NCBI GenBank assembly: GCA_003142255.1
Contig: PLLO01000006.1
Span: forward strand, 62,001 to 126,000
Direction of reading: 5' to 3'
Origin: Bacteroidales bacterium
Lineage (GTDB): Bacteria > Bacteroidota > Bacteroidia > Bacteroidales > VadinHA17
Length of the DNA stretch: 64,000 nt
The translations under genes were made by a program, and so were the position numbers. The notes under the pieces were generated by a model. That model was not told the DNA's origin. It was given only the letters and a program-made list of their open reading frames with translations, and ran no database searches. Each line of letters opens with the position of its first letter. The first letter of the stretch is position 1. Below are positions 1-9,637 of this stretch, one piece after another.

Positions 1-272
1 CTGAGGATGTGATCAGGATCGTCGGGAAATGGAAGAAGAGCGTGGTTGACCTGGATAACCTTCTCTATGAGGATGCACGGAAGGAATTTACCCTTTCCTC
101 GATGACTGGATTCGGAATTGATGGCAGCGATGAGATCAAAAAGCTTGATTTTGAACAGGTGAGGGGAGAGTTTGAATCAAATAGCGTGGTTGCTGCAATC
201 CGCGATCACATAAAACAGAAAACGGCTCTCGGTGATGAGCTTATCGGCAGGATGAAAATGATAAAGGAGTAG
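1..272 (+). CDS. C-terminal fragment, probable DUF4954-family protein
   Basis: The reading frame is open from the left edge (codons from base 3) to a TAG at 270-272, so only about 89 C-terminal residues are present and the true start lies outside the window. The fragment is hydrophilic and contains YEDARKEF, SSMTGFGIDG and VRGEFESN. From memory these resemble the C-terminus of the large Bacteroidota DUF4954 proteins, which carry left-handed beta-helix acyltransferase-like repeats, but no such repeat is visible in this piece. It ends 4 bases before the end of the convergent rfbB gene. Function cannot be stated from the fragment, and the family assignment is tentative. Confidence 0.55.
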   Translation, partial: EDVIRIVGKWKKSVVDLDNLLYEDARKEFTLSSMTGFGIDGSDEIKKLDFEQVRGEFESNSVVAAIRDHIKQKTALGDELIGRMKMIKE

Positions 273-276
273 TTTC

Positions 277-1338
277 CTATCTGCCTGAATACATTGAATC
301 ATAGTATTTTTCGTAATCGCCCGAAATAACATTGTCGAGCCATTTCTGGTTTGACAAGTACCAGTCAACAGTTTTTTCAAGACCCTCTTCAAACTTCGGG
401 ATCGGCGACCAGTTCATCTCCTTCTGTAGTTTTGAGGAGTCAATGGCATACCTGAGGTCATGACCCGGCCTGTCCTTCACAAATGTTATAAGCTTTTCTG
501 ATGTGCCTGCAGTACGGTTGAGCTTTTTGTCCATAATCCTGCAAAGCATCCTTATGAGATCAATGTTCTTCCATTCATTATTTCCGCCGATATTGTATGT
601 CTCACACGGCTTACCATTATGAAAAATAAGGTCTATGGCCGATACATGATCTTCGACATAAAGCCAGTCGCGGATGTTTTCTCCCTTGCCATATACAGGT
701 ACTGCCTTGTTATTCTTTATATTATTTATTGCCAGCGGTATAAGCTTTTCAGGGAACTGGTTGGGGCCGTAATTATTTGAGCAGTTGGAGATGACGACCG
801 GTAATCCAAATGTATGGTTATATGCCCTTACAAGGTGATCGGAGCTTGCTTTTGAAGCTGAGTAGGGACTTTTTGGATCGTAAGCAGTCTCCTCAGTGAA
901 CATGCCTTCGCTACCGAGCGAACCGTAAACCTCATCGGTGGAAATATGATAGAAAAGCTTCCCGATGAAATCCTTCTGCCAGGATGCAAGTGCTCCGTTT
1001 AAAAGGTTAACAGTACCTACAATATTTGTAAATACGAACTCATCAGGACCGGTTATTGACCTGTCGACATGCGATTCTGCAGCAAGATGTATTACCCCGT
1101 CGAAGTTGTATTTCCTGAAGAGCCCAAGAACTGCCTCTTTATTTACAATATCGATCTTTTCGAAAGAGTAATTCTTTTTGAAATCAATGTCGGCAAGATT
1201 CTCAAGATTCCCTGCATATGTGAGCTTGTCGGCATTTATCACAAGGTAAGAGGGGTACCTGGTAACGAATCTCCTGACTACATGCGAACCTATAAAACCG
1301 GCTCCCCCTGTTATAAGAATTGTCTTTTCCCAGTTCAT
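277..1338 (-). CDS. rfbB: dTDP-glucose 4,6-dehydratase
   Basis: A 353-residue short-chain dehydrogenase/reductase-family protein that converts dTDP-glucose to dTDP-4-keto-6-deoxyglucose, the entry step to rhamnose and other deoxysugars. The N-terminal NAD-binding motif is TGGAGFIGSHVVRRF; the active-site region shows STDEVYGSLG, followed by the YSASKASSDH segment with the catalytic Tyr-x-x-x-Lys. The start was set at the ATG at 1336-1338 because the upstream in-frame codons overlap galE and do not fit the family. It is the last gene of the leftward sugar operon, 5 bases after the galE stop. RfbA, RfbC and RfbD partners are not in the window, so the final sugar is unknown. Confidence 0.93.
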   Translation of the reverse strand: MNWEKTILITGGAGFIGSHVVRRFVTRYPSYLVINADKLTYAGNLENLADIDFKKNYSFEKIDIVNKEAVLGLFRKYNFDGVIHLAAESHVDRSITGPDEFVFTNIVGTVNLLNGALASWQKDFIGKLFYHISTDEVYGSLGSEGMFTEETAYDPKSPYSASKASSDHLVRAYNHTFGLPVVISNCSNNYGPNQFPEKLIPLAINNIKNNKAVPVYGKGENIRDWLYVEDHVSAIDLIFHNGKPCETYNIGGNNEWKNIDLIRMLCRIMDKKLNRTAGTSEKLITFVKDRPGHDLRYAIDSSKLQKEMNWSPIPKFEEGLEKTVDWYLSNQKWLDNVISGDYEKYYDSMYSGR

Positions 1339-1343
1339 ATTGA

Positions 1344-2372
1344 TTAATTTTTCTTCCTGACGGCTTTCTCCCATTCCCAGGCCGTTTTCATTGCTTCATC
1401 CAGTGAACTCAAAGTCTTCCAGCCCAATTCCCTGTTTGCAAATGATGGATCGGCCCATATCTTCTCAATGTCGCCGGCTCTTCTGCCGGTGATTTTGTAT
1501 TTCAGCTTAATTCCCGAAACCCGTTCAAATGATTTAATAGCTTCAAGTACCGACACGCCTTTCCCTGTGCCAAGGTTAAACACCTCATAATCATGTTTGT
1601 TTTTATTTTCCAGCATCCTCTTTACTGCAATGACATGAGCCTTTGCAAGGTCAACAACATGAAGATAATCGCGGATGCATGAACCATCGGGTGTGTTGTA
1701 ATCATCGCCGAAGATTTTCAGTTCATTCCTCAGTCCCAGTGCTGTCTGGGTAATAAATGGAACAAGGTTTTCCGGGACTCCCCTTGGCAGCTCACCTATG
1801 AGCGCTGATTTATGCGCACCTATCGGATTGAAATATCTTAAAGAGATTGCCTTTATGTTTTTGTTTGCAGCTACCGTATCCCTGATGATCTCTTCTCCTA
1901 TCTGCTTTGTATTTCCATAAGGTGATATTGCAGGCTGAATCGGAGCGTCTTCGGTTACAGGCAGTTTTTCAGGTTGTCCATATACAGTGCATGAAGATGA
2001 AAATACGATTGCGGGAACAGCGTAATCATTCATACCCTCAAGTATGTTTATCAGGGAAACCAGGTTATTCCTGTAATATTCGAGCGGTTTGCTCACTGAT
2101 TCTCCAACTGCTTTATATGCTGCAAAATGGATGATTGCTGAGACATCCTTATTTTTTTGGAAGAAGTCATTGAGTTTTTCCCTGTCACAAATATCGAAGA
2201 CCTCAAGACGCGGTTTTGTCCCGGTTATCTTTCCGATCCTGTCGGCAACTTCTGCCTCGGAGTTGTAAAGGTTATCGATAAGGATAACTTCGAATCCATC
2301 CTCAATAAGCTCGACTGCCGTATGAGATCCTATATATCCGGTTCCGCCCGTAACTACAATCTTTTTTTTCAT
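1344..2372 (-). CDS. galE: UDP-glucose 4-epimerase
   Basis: A 342-residue SDR epimerase interconverting UDP-glucose and UDP-galactose (or the N-acetyl forms). It has the GGTGYIGSHTAVEL cofactor-binding motif, the SSSCTVYGQP serine region and the catalytic YGNTK (Tyr-x-x-x-Lys). The length is normal for GalE. The ATG at 2370-2372 overlaps the stop of the preceding dehydrogenase by one base (TGATG), a typical translational-coupling arrangement; an in-frame start four codons upstream is less likely. It sits between the UDP-GlcNAc dehydrogenase and rfbB in the nucleotide-sugar operon, so it probably supplies galactose or GalNAc units for surface glycans. Confidence 0.93.
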   Translation of the reverse strand: MKKKIVVTGGTGYIGSHTAVELIEDGFEVILIDNLYNSEAEVADRIGKITGTKPRLEVFDICDREKLNDFFQKNKDVSAIIHFAAYKAVGESVSKPLEYYRNNLVSLINILEGMNDYAVPAIVFSSSCTVYGQPEKLPVTEDAPIQPAISPYGNTKQIGEEIIRDTVAANKNIKAISLRYFNPIGAHKSALIGELPRGVPENLVPFITQTALGLRNELKIFGDDYNTPDGSCIRDYLHVVDLAKAHVIAVKRMLENKNKHDYEVFNLGTGKGVSVLEAIKSFERVSGIKLKYKITGRRAGDIEKIWADPSFANRELGWKTLSSLDEAMKTAWEWEKAVRKKN

Positions 2373-3661
2373 CAGAGGCTCCAATAGGTATGTTTACTTA
2401 TCCGTCCCCGAAGTATCCCCTTGACATCTACAATTATTCCGTCGTTGTTCAGGAGGGGAGTAAACCATTTTTCATTCAGTGAGAGATACTCCTTATGGCT
2501 GACTGCCAGAATAATGGCATCATATTTCCCGGACGGTTCATTTTTCATTTCCAGCTTGTACTCTTCCCTGACTTCGTCGTGGCTGGCTGCCGGGTCAATT
2601 ACATCAACAGTTACTCCGAAATCGTCCAGTTCAGAAATTATATCTACAACTTTTGAGTTACGAATATCCGTTACATCCTCCTTAAAGGTGATGCCGAGTA
2701 TAAGGACCCTTGAATTATTCGGATTCTTTCCTGCGGCAATGATTTTTTTAACGGTCTGCTTCCCTATGTATCTGCCCATGCTGTCGTTAACAAAACGGCC
2801 TGAATCGATCATCTGGGGATGATATCCGAGAGCTTTTGCCTTATATGAAAGATAGTAGGGATCAACACCGATGCAATGGCCTCCCACAAGCCCGGGATAG
2901 AATTTAAGGAAATTCCATTTTGTCCCTGCAGCTTCAAGAACCTCGAAAGTATTGACTCCAAGACGGTTAAAAATGAGAGAAAGCTCGTTCATGAATGCGA
3001 TGTTGATATCGCGTTGGGTGTTCTCAATGATCTTGGCTGCCTCTGCCACTTTAATTGAGCTTGCCCTGAATACACCGGCCTTTATTATGAGCTCGTATGT
3101 CTTTGCAATGTTTTCGGCAGCCTCAGGGTCACAGCCGCTTGTTACCTTTATAATTTTTGTAAGGGTATGGCTATGGTCGCCGGGATTTATCCTTTCGGGC
3201 GAAAAGCCAACCTTGAAGTCTTTTCCCGCCTTCATTTTTGAAAATTTTTCCAGGACAGGGATGCAATCCTCTTCTGTACAGCCAGGGTAAACTGTTGATT
3301 CGTATACTACGTAATCGCCTTTTTTCAGTATTTTCCCAACCGTCTCCGATGCTTTAAGAACCGGGGAAAGGTCGGGTAGATTATAGATGTTGGTAGGAGT
3401 GGGAACGGCAATGATGTGGAAGGAAGCCTTCTTAAGGTCTTTAGGATCGCTTGTAAAAAGAATACTGGCATTTTTAAAAGAAGCGGGATCGAGTTCATTG
3501 CTCGGATCAATTCCCTTCTTCATCTTGTCGATCCTTCCGGGTTTGATATCAAAGCCAATAACGTCTATCTTTTTGGCGAATTCAAGAGCAATCGGCAGCC
3601 CGACATATCCAAGCCCGATTACTGAAAGTTTTGTTTCCTTATTTTTAAGCTTGTTATACAT
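2372..3661 (-). CDS. wbpA: UDP-N-acetylglucosamine 6-dehydrogenase (WbpA/WecC/TviB family)
   Basis: A 429-residue member of the UDP-glucose/GDP-mannose dehydrogenase family. It starts with a Rossmann motif (VIGLGYVGLP), has a central domain and shows GGHCIGVDPYYL, where Cys263 is the expected thiohemiacetal-forming nucleophile. Family members oxidise the C6 hydroxyl of UDP-GlcNAc (or UDP-ManNAc) to a carboxylate with two NAD+. The immediate neighbours are WbpB-, WbpD- and WbpE-like genes, so the substrate is most likely UDP-GlcNAc and the product UDP-GlcNAcA. The start overlaps the end of wbpB by 8 bases and the stop overlaps galE by 1, consistent with one transcript. The exact sugar epimer cannot be decided from sequence alone. 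Confidence 0.88.
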   Translation of the reverse strand: MYNKLKNKETKLSVIGLGYVGLPIALEFAKKIDVIGFDIKPGRIDKMKKGIDPSNELDPASFKNASILFTSDPKDLKKASFHIIAVPTPTNIYNLPDLSPVLKASETVGKILKKGDYVVYESTVYPGCTEEDCIPVLEKFSKMKAGKDFKVGFSPERINPGDHSHTLTKIIKVTSGCDPEAAENIAKTYELIIKAGVFRASSIKVAEAAKIIENTQRDINIAFMNELSLIFNRLGVNTFEVLEAAGTKWNFLKFYPGLVGGHCIGVDPYYLSYKAKALGYHPQMIDSGRFVNDSMGRYIGKQTVKKIIAAGKNPNNSRVLILGITFKEDVTDIRNSKVVDIISELDDFGVTVDVIDPAASHDEVREEYKLEMKNEPSGKYDAIILAVSHKEYLSLNEKWFTPLLNNDGIIVDVKGILRGRISKHTYWSL

Positions 3662-4616
3662 TCTTTAGTGTTTTTAAGATAGGATGATACTCCCCGGTGA
3701 GACCTTCGGGTTTGGAGTTTCGTATTGTATATGCTATTTCCACCGACTGGCGGGCGTCTTTCAGGCCAAACCCTCTTCCTGCAAGAATTTCTTTATATGT
3801 CAATGTATGGAGATCAGCAAAGCCATCGCTATATTCAATTTCCCCGCCATCGACAACTATTGACCTGTATGTTCTCTGGCCCTTATTGACTGCAGCCGGA
3901 GGAAGGTCACCGGAATCAAGGCTAAGAAACCATCTTACCCTGGCATTCTCAAGCTCAAGGTAGCCGGCAGCCTTGTTCGGAAGTGACAGGTGAACGACAT
4001 TCTTTTTTACACTTCCGAAGATCCAGCTCAGCATATCGAAGAAATGGATCCCGATATTGGTGGCTACTCCTCCTGATTTCTGTACGTCTCCTTTCCATGA
4101 GATATAATACCAGTTTCCGCGGCTGGTAATATATGTCAGATCGATATCGTAAATCTTGTTTTTTGGTCCGCTCCTGATCTTCTCCTTCAGCTCAATGATC
4201 CTCGGATGAAGGCGCGACTGAAGAATAGTGTAAATATTGCGCCCCGTTTCATTTTCTATCTCCTGGAGTGCATCTACGTTCCACGGATTCAGGACAATCG
4301 GTTTTTCACAGATCGCATCAGCTCCATGGCGAAGGGCAAACCGTATATGTGAATCGTGAAGATAATTAGGCGAGCAAATGCTTACGAAATCAATTTTTGT
4401 TCCTGTTCGTTTAAGCTTGTCGAAATGCCTGTCGAATCTTTCAAATTCAACAAAGAAATCGCTCTTCGGAAAATAACTGTCAAGGATTCCGACACTGTCG
4501 AACTTATCGAGACTGGCAAGCAGGTTATTTCCGGTATCTTTTATTGCCTTCAGATGACGAACGGCAATATATCCTGCCACACCAATCAAACCGAAATTTT
4601 TTGGGGAGCTCTCCAT
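3654..4616 (-). CDS. wbpB: UDP-GlcNAcA 3-dehydrogenase, Gfo/Idh/MocA family (WbpB/WlbA)
   Basis: A 320-residue Gfo/Idh/MocA oxidoreductase. The N-terminal GLIGVAGYIAVRHLKAI strand-turn-helix matches WbpB/WlbA proteins, and the family CEKP motif (ICEKPIVLNPWN) carries the conserved lysine. WbpB oxidises C3 of UDP-GlcNAcA to a ketone, the substrate for the aminotransferase WbpE; in Pseudomonas the two reactions are coupled through recycling of bound NAD(H). All partner enzymes are in this operon: wbpE and wbpD just upstream, wbpA downstream with an 8-base overlap. Length is normal and no key residue is missing by eye. Confidence 0.87.
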   Translation of the reverse strand: MESSPKNFGLIGVAGYIAVRHLKAIKDTGNNLLASLDKFDSVGILDSYFPKSDFFVEFERFDRHFDKLKRTGTKIDFVSICSPNYLHDSHIRFALRHGADAICEKPIVLNPWNVDALQEIENETGRNIYTILQSRLHPRIIELKEKIRSGPKNKIYDIDLTYITSRGNWYYISWKGDVQKSGGVATNIGIHFFDMLSWIFGSVKKNVVHLSLPNKAAGYLELENARVRWFLSLDSGDLPPAAVNKGQRTYRSIVVDGGEIEYSDGFADLHTLTYKEILAGRGFGLKDARQSVEIAYTIRNSKPEGLTGEYHPILKTLKNV

Positions 4617-4645
4617 GGACTCTGGTTTTTGAATTGATAAATCTA

Positions 4646-5230
4646 CTAAATTATTTTAGAAACGATTCCCTTATCAAGCCTGTATCTATCTTCGCTTTCG
4701 GGACATACGGCATACCCCTTCTTGTCGAAGCTGAGCTTATGGCCATACTCGCTCATCCAGCCTGTTTGCCGTGCCGGGTTGCCCATCACCAGGGCATACG
4801 GTTTTACATCTTTTGTAACAACTGCACCTGCCCCGACAAAAGCATATCTCCCGATAATGATCCCGCATATGATGGTGGAATTTGCTCCTATTGTCGCACC
4901 TTTTTCCACAATGGTCTCCAGATAGCAGTCCTTCCTGATAATCTCGCTGCGGGGATTGATGATATTTGTAAAGACCATCGAAGGTCCGAGAAATACGTCA
5001 TCATCGCAGATAACTCCGGTATAGACAGAGACATTGTTCTGTACCTTGACATTTATGCCAAGCTTCACTCCCGGAGATACAACTACATTCTGGCCTATGT
5101 TACAGTTCTCTCCGATTTCCGAACCGCTCATGATATGGCTAAAATGCCATATTTTGGTTCCCTTTCCAATATTGCAGCCCTCGTCAATGACTGCTGTTTC
5201 ATGTGCAAAATATTCTTTTATCATGATCAT
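4646..5230 (-). CDS. wbpD: UDP-3-amino-GlcNAcA 3-N-acetyltransferase (WbpD/WlbB)
   Basis: A 194-residue left-handed beta-helix (hexapeptide-repeat) acetyltransferase. The N-terminal half shows isoleucine/valine-spaced hexapeptides ([26 protein letters not shown]) and the KIWHFSHI segment characteristic of WbpD/WlbB, where the His is the likely general base. The expected reaction is acetyl-CoA-dependent acetylation of the 3-amino group made by WbpE, giving UDP-GlcNAc(3NAc)A. The first ATG (5228-5230) overlaps the wbpE stop by one base; a second ATG at 5222-5224 is an equally plausible start. It usually acts as a cytoplasmic homotrimer. Confidence 0.87.
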   Translation of the reverse strand: MIMIKEYFAHETAVIDEGCNIGKGTKIWHFSHIMSGSEIGENCNIGQNVVVSPGVKLGINVKVQNNVSVYTGVICDDDVFLGPSMVFTNIINPRSEIIRKDCYLETIVEKGATIGANSTIICGIIIGRYAFVGAGAVVTKDVKPYALVMGNPARQTGWMSEYGHKLSFDKKGYAVCPESEDRYRLDKGIVSKII

Positions 5231-6360
5231 TATTTTTCAAAGAATTTCAAGATATTCATTACTATATAATCCAGCTGTTCCTGTTCAATGTCGGGATGCA
5301 TGGGAAGCGAAAGCACCTCCCTGCACAATTCTGAAGTGACAGGAAAATCACTTTCCTTATACCCGAGGAACCGGTATGCTTCCTGCATATGGAGAGGCCC
5401 CGGGTAATAGATCATTGATGGTATGCCTGCAGCGGCAAGAAAATCACGCAGGGCATTTCTTTTACCGTTTTTTACCTTTATGGTGTACTGGTGAAAAATA
5501 TGGGAGGAATAAGAAACCCTTTCAGGAACAACTATTTGGTTACAGCCTGATAATGACTTGTCATAAAAGTCAGCAGCAGCCCTCCTGGCCTCATTGAAAC
5601 GGTCAAGATATTTAAGCTTCACGTTCAGGATTGCAGCCTGGATGGTATCCAGCCTTGAATTAATGCCGATATCGCTGTAATGATACCTTTCTTTCATTCC
5701 ATGGTTGGCTATGCTGCGGAACCTTTTTGCAAGTACATCATCATCTGTAAAAATTGCTCCTCCGTCGCCATAGCAAGCCAGGTTCTTTGAGGGGAAAAAA
5801 GATGTTGTTCCGATAGTTCCTATGGTTCCTGCTTTTTTGATTCTTCCGTCAGGGAAAATATACCCGGCGCCAGTAGCCTGGGCTGAATCCTCTATTATAT
5901 ATAGGTTATGCTCTGCGGCAAGCTTCATTATTGCGTCCATGTCGGCGCACTGACCAAACAGATGAACAGGAACAATGGCTTTGGTCCTTGGAGTAATTGC
6001 CCTCCTGATTGATTCGGCAGAGATATTGTAAGTATGCGGGTCGGGTTCTGCAAGAACAGGTTTCAGTCCGAGCAGGGCAACAACTTCCACAGTGGCAATG
6101 AAGGTGAAGTTTGTAGTGATCACTTCATCACCCGGCTTCATATCAAGGGCCATCATGGCTATCTGAAGGGCGTCGGTTCCGTTTGCACATGAAACGACAT
6201 TCCTTACACCAAGGTAAGTGCTCAGAGCCTCTTCAAAGTACCTGACATCAGGACCCTTGATAAATGCAGTGGAATTGAGCACTGATTTAATAGCAGCGTC
6301 AACCTCAGCACCGATTTTTTCGTACTGGGCCTTAAGGTCGACCATTTGGATCTCTCTCAT
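5230..6360 (-). CDS. wbpE: PLP-dependent sugar 3-aminotransferase (WbpE/WlbC)
   Basis: A 376-residue DegT/DnrJ/EryC1/StrS-family aminotransferase. Visible landmarks are [13 protein letters not shown] (phosphate-binding loop), EDSAQATGA (the Asp that contacts the PLP pyridine nitrogen) and [16 protein letters not shown] with Lys192 as the Schiff-base lysine. It would transfer an amino group, usually from glutamate, to the 3-keto sugar made by WbpB. It is the first gene of the leftward operon wbpE-wbpD-wbpB-wbpA-galE-rfbB, with a candidate -7 box 22-29 bases upstream. The set covers four consecutive steps from UDP-GlcNAc; the epimerase WbpI is not in the window. Confidence 0.9.
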   Translation of the reverse strand: MREIQMVDLKAQYEKIGAEVDAAIKSVLNSTAFIKGPDVRYFEEALSTYLGVRNVVSCANGTDALQIAMMALDMKPGDEVITTNFTFIATVEVVALLGLKPVLAEPDPHTYNISAESIRRAITPRTKAIVPVHLFGQCADMDAIMKLAAEHNLYIIEDSAQATGAGYIFPDGRIKKAGTIGTIGTTSFFPSKNLACYGDGGAIFTDDDVLAKRFRSIANHGMKERYHYSDIGINSRLDTIQAAILNVKLKYLDRFNEARRAAADFYDKSLSGCNQIVVPERVSYSSHIFHQYTIKVKNGKRNALRDFLAAAGIPSMIYYPGPLHMQEAYRFLGYKESDFPVTSELCREVLSLPMHPDIEQEQLDYIVMNILKFFEK

Positions 6361-6381
6361 CCGTGTAGATTAATAGAACTG

Positions 6382-6389
6382 CGAAGATA
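6382..6389 (-). promoter_or_regulatory. candidate Bacteroidota -7 box for the wbpE operon
   Basis: On the minus strand this reads TATCTTCG, one base from the TAnnTTTG consensus, 22-29 bases before the wbpE ATG. No clear -33 TTTG was found at the right spacing. Prediction by eye only. Confidence 0.35.
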
Positions 6390-6515
6390 ATGATTTTAGG
6401 CGAAAATCTGCCTGACATGGGGGAAAGAAGAACAGATTCGCAGCACATTTTCAAATTTTCGGGAGATCGCTTTTATGGCTCCACGGTATTTATTTCCGGT
6501 TTAAAGAAATTTGAT

Positions 6516-6523
6516 TATTTTTG
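6516..6523 (+). promoter_or_regulatory. candidate Bacteroidota -7 box for the HU-SPOR gene
   Basis: TATTTTTG matches TAnnTTTG exactly and lies about 21 bases before the ATG at 6545, implying a very short leader. A weak TTTC at 6493-6496 sits at roughly -33 spacing. Confidence 0.5.
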
Positions 6524-6544
6524 TATTGACAGTTTAAAAAAGAG

Positions 6545-7486
6545 ATGGATATTACAGCTTTCATCCGCGAATTATTATTCAGCCACGATTGCGTTATCGT
6601 ACCGGGGTTCGGAGGATTTATTGGAAATTATACTCCTGCCCGCATTGATAAAAGCACATCCACTTTCCATCCTCCCGTTAAACAGATATCATTCAACCGG
6701 AACCTGAATCATAATGACGGCCTCCTGGTTGGAAGAATCTCTGAGTCAGCAAAGATGAATTATGGCGATGCCAGGAATCTTGTTGAGGAATATGTAGCAT
6801 CTGTAAGGAAAAAACTGGAAAAGGGCGAAAAAGTCGTATTTGACAATATCGGAAGCTTCATAAATAACCAGGAAGGCAACATCCAGTTTGAACCCGACAC
6901 CAGCGTTAACTATCATCTCGATTCATTCGGGCTTGAGTCATTTAATTTCCAACCCCTTGAGAATTATGATGTAAGGCACAGGGTTGCCAGACATATTGAT
7001 AAAGATCCTGCAAAACGCTCTTCGATGAGGAAGATACTCTGGAGAGCTGCTATTATCATACCACTGATTGCCGTTATTGTCGCTGTTCCTTTTAAGATGA
7101 ATATCTTTAAATCGAAGGTTGAAGCGACCTCTCTCAACCCTCTTGCTTCCGCTGAATTTGAAAACAATAAATCAGCCGTGGATGAAAAGGCTGCAGCCGC
7201 GAAAGATCTATCTGAAACAGTTCCCGCCAGTCCCGAAGTAGTGATTCCTGCCGTCAGCAGCACTGATAGCTATTGCATTATAACCGGCAGCTTCAGGTCA
7301 AGGAAGAATGCCGAAACCCAGGTTGACATGCTCAGGAAAGAAGGATTTACCCCTGAGATCCTGAATGCACCAAATGGTTTCTTCAGGGTCAGCGCGATGA
7401 AATGCGTCGACATGAACAAAGCTCTTGGCAGCAAGGACAGCGTCGGGAAGAAATTTCCAGGAAGCTGGGTGAAGAAAATAAATTGA
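6545..7486 (+). CDS. HU-like domain, transmembrane and SPOR-domain protein
   Basis: A 313-residue protein with three parts. Residues 1 to about 105 resemble the prokaryotic HU/IHF-like domain related to CCDC81 (VPGFGGFIGN, then KGEKVVFDNIGSF). Residues 164-183 form one hydrophobic segment. Residues 241-313 form a SPOR domain (YCIITGSFRSRKNAETQVDML...), which in other proteins binds denuded septal peptidoglycan. An Ala/Ser/Val-rich linker joins the last two. The likely topology is a cytoplasmic HU domain, one membrane crossing and a periplasmic SPOR domain, which could link nucleoid and division site; that role is inference. It is transcribed divergently from wbpE and ends in a hairpin terminator. 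Confidence 0.82.
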   Translation: MDITAFIRELLFSHDCVIVPGFGGFIGNYTPARIDKSTSTFHPPVKQISFNRNLNHNDGLLVGRISESAKMNYGDARNLVEEYVASVRKKLEKGEKVVFDNIGSFINNQEGNIQFEPDTSVNYHLDSFGLESFNFQPLENYDVRHRVARHIDKDPAKRSSMRKILWRAAIIIPLIAVIVAVPFKMNIFKSKVEATSLNPLASAEFENNKSAVDEKAAAAKDLSETVPASPEVVIPAVSSTDSYCIITGSFRSRKNAETQVDMLRKEGFTPEILNAPNGFFRVSAMKCVDMNKALGSKDSVGKKFPGSWVKKIN

Positions 7487-7508
7487 GTTTAACCCTGAAC
7501 TTTTATAT

Positions 7509-7536
7509 AAGCTGACCTGACGATCAGCTTTTTTAT
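7509..7536 (+). terminator. Rho-independent terminator after the HU-SPOR gene
   Basis: A 7-bp perfect stem AAGCTGA / TCAGCTT (7509-7515, 7524-7530) with an 8-base loop is followed by a T-rich run, 22 bases past the stop codon. It also lies at the 3' end of the convergent metG gene. Confidence 0.8.
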
Positions 7537-9566
7537 TTTATTATGCTCCCGTTGCTCACCTTATCAGAGGGAGCGACAAGTACAAGCTTACCGTCCTTGT
7601 CTTCAGCCATCAGGATCATTCCCTTCGATTCAATGCCTTTTATCTTTCTGGGTTCAAGATTGGCAACGATCGATATCTGTTTGCCGATGATGGCCTGTGG
7701 CTCATAGTATTCTGCAATGCCTGAGACTATTGTCCGGACATCAATGCCGGTATCGATCTTCAGCTTTAGAAGCTTGGTTGTCTTGGGTACTTTTTCAGCT
7801 TCAAGTATGGTTGCTGTCCTGATATCGATCTTTGAAAAATCGTCAAAAGAGACAGGATCTTTTGAAGGTACTGTTACGGCAGATGCTGCCTCATTTGCTT
7901 TCTTTGATGCCATAAGCTTGGCAACCTGCCGGTCTATTTCTTCATCTTCAATTTTATCGAAAAGAAGTTCCGGCTTGTTAACCATGTGGCCTGCGGGAAG
8001 GAGATCTGTCTTCCCTGCTTCGATCCACTGTTTTTTACCTGTATTGAGCCATCCCCTTAGCTTTTCCATTGAGAAGGGAAGGAACGGCTCAAGTATGATT
8101 GTAAGGTTAGCAGTGATCTGCAAAGCGATGTTCATTATTGTTTTAACTCTTTCGGGGTCGGTCTTGACAACCTTCCAGGGCTCTGTATCAGCAAGATACT
8201 TATTGCCCAGCCTGGCAAGGTTCATTGCCTCCTTAAGGGCTTCCCTGAACCTGAACGATTCTATACTCGTCTCCACATTGATCCTTATCTGAAGGATCTC
8301 CTTCAGCACTGATTCATCATATTTATCAGTAACGCCTCTTGCAGGCACTTTACCTTCATAATAGTTGTTTGTAAGAACGAGGGTCCTGTTCACGAAGTTC
8401 CCGAGGATAGCTACGAGCTCGTTATTATTACGAGCCTGGAACTCTTTCCATGTAAAGTCATTATCCTTGGTTTCAGGTGCGCTGGCACATAAGGAATATC
8501 TCAGCACATCCTGCTTGCCCGGGAAATCTTCGAGGTACTCATGAAGCCAAACAGCCCAGTTCCTCGATGTCGATATTTTTTCGCCCTCAAGATTCAGGAA
8601 TTCATTGGCCGGGACATTGTCGGGAAGAATATATGTACCTTCCGCATTCAGCATTGAAGGGAAGATTATACAGTGAAACACAATATTATCCTTGCCGATG
8701 AAATGGATCATCCGGGTATCCTTATCCTTCCAGTATTTCTCCCAGTCGGGAGTAAGCTCCTTCGTTGCTGAAATATATCCGATGGGAGCGTCGAACCAAA
8801 CATATAAAACTTTTCCCTTTGCATTTTTCACAGGTACTGGAACTCCCCAGTCGAGATCGCGGCTGACAGCCCTTGGCTGCAGACCCTGGTCGAGCCAAGA
8901 TTTGCACTGACCGTAAACGTTGGTTTTCCATTCTTTATGCTCTTCGAGGATCCATTTTCTCAGCCACGGCTCATATTTGTCAAGAGGGAGGTACCAGTGA
9001 AGCGTTTCGCGCAGTACGGGCTTGCTTCCGCTTACGGTTGAATGAGGATTGATAAGATCCGAGGGGCTGAGTGATGTGCCACATTTTTCGCATTGGTCGC
9101 CGTACGCATTTTCATTCCCGCAATGAGGGCATGTACCCATAATATATCTGTCGGCAAGAAAGCATTGGGCCTCTTCATCATAATATTGTTCCGAACTCTT
9201 CTCCGTGAATTCTCCTTTTTCATATAGCTTCAGGAAGAACTCGGATGCCGTTTCGTAATGGATTTTATTGGAAGTCCTTGAATATATGTCAAATGCTATT
9301 CCAAAATCGCTGAAGGCTTTTTTATTGATTGCATGATACCTGTCTACAATTTCCTGGGGCGAAACACCTTCTTTACGGGCTTTTAACGTTATGGGAACAC
9401 CATGCTCGTCAGAGCCACAGACTGAAATGACATCTTCACCCTTCATCCTCAGGTACCTGGTATAAATGTCGGAGGGCACATACACGCCTGCAAGATGTCC
9501 GATATGCAGCGGTCCGTTTGCATAAGGCAGGGCAGAGGTCACCAGGTATCTTTTAAATTTCTTCAT
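7533..9566 (-). CDS. metG: methionyl-tRNA synthetase
   Basis: A 677-residue class I aminoacyl-tRNA synthetase charging tRNA-Met. It has the HIGH motif ([10 protein letters not shown], about residue 20), a zinc-binding knuckle ([18 protein letters not shown]), a KMSKS equivalent (EKISTSRN) and a C-terminal tRNA-binding domain of the EMAPII/Trbp111 type (the last 110 or so residues, from [15 protein letters not shown]). The start is the ATG at 9564-9566, giving the typical N-terminus [14 protein letters not shown]. An in-frame hydrophobic extension of 34 codons upstream lies across the predicted promoter and is not part of the protein. It ends next to the convergent HU-SPOR gene. Confidence 0.96.
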   Translation of the reverse strand: MKKFKRYLVTSALPYANGPLHIGHLAGVYVPSDIYTRYLRMKGEDVISVCGSDEHGVPITLKARKEGVSPQEIVDRYHAINKKAFSDFGIAFDIYSRTSNKIHYETASEFFLKLYEKGEFTEKSSEQYYDEEAQCFLADRYIMGTCPHCGNENAYGDQCEKCGTSLSPSDLINPHSTVSGSKPVLRETLHWYLPLDKYEPWLRKWILEEHKEWKTNVYGQCKSWLDQGLQPRAVSRDLDWGVPVPVKNAKGKVLYVWFDAPIGYISATKELTPDWEKYWKDKDTRMIHFIGKDNIVFHCIIFPSMLNAEGTYILPDNVPANEFLNLEGEKISTSRNWAVWLHEYLEDFPGKQDVLRYSLCASAPETKDNDFTWKEFQARNNNELVAILGNFVNRTLVLTNNYYEGKVPARGVTDKYDESVLKEILQIRINVETSIESFRFREALKEAMNLARLGNKYLADTEPWKVVKTDPERVKTIMNIALQITANLTIILEPFLPFSMEKLRGWLNTGKKQWIEAGKTDLLPAGHMVNKPELLFDKIEDEEIDRQVAKLMASKKANEAASAVTVPSKDPVSFDDFSKIDIRTATILEAEKVPKTTKLLKLKIDTGIDVRTIVSGIAEYYEPQAIIGKQISIVANLEPRKIKGIESKGMILMAEDKDGKLVLVAPSDKVSNGSIIK

Positions 9567-9604
9567 GATATTGATAATGAACGGATAAGAATTTGTAAAA
9601 CGTC

Positions 9605-9612
9605 CAAAGATA
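9605..9612 (-). promoter_or_regulatory. candidate -7 box for metG
   Basis: The minus strand reads TATCTTTG, a perfect TAnnTTTG match 39-46 bases before the corrected metG ATG. A TTTA at 9634-9637 is near -33 spacing. This supports the downstream start chosen for metG. Confidence 0.55.
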
Positions 9613-9637
9613 ATAAAAAAAGGTATAATGATGTAAA

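Noticed and set aside
277-6360. Complete O-antigen or capsule locus
   Set aside because: No glycosyltransferase, flippase, polymerase or initiating transferase is present; only nucleotide-sugar synthesis genes are seen.
7717-8292. Long open frame on the plus strand inside metG
   Set aside because: It is antisense to a well-supported gene, shows no recognisable domain, and reflects codon bias of the true frame. The same applies to 2421-2822, 4544-5269 and 33287-33850.
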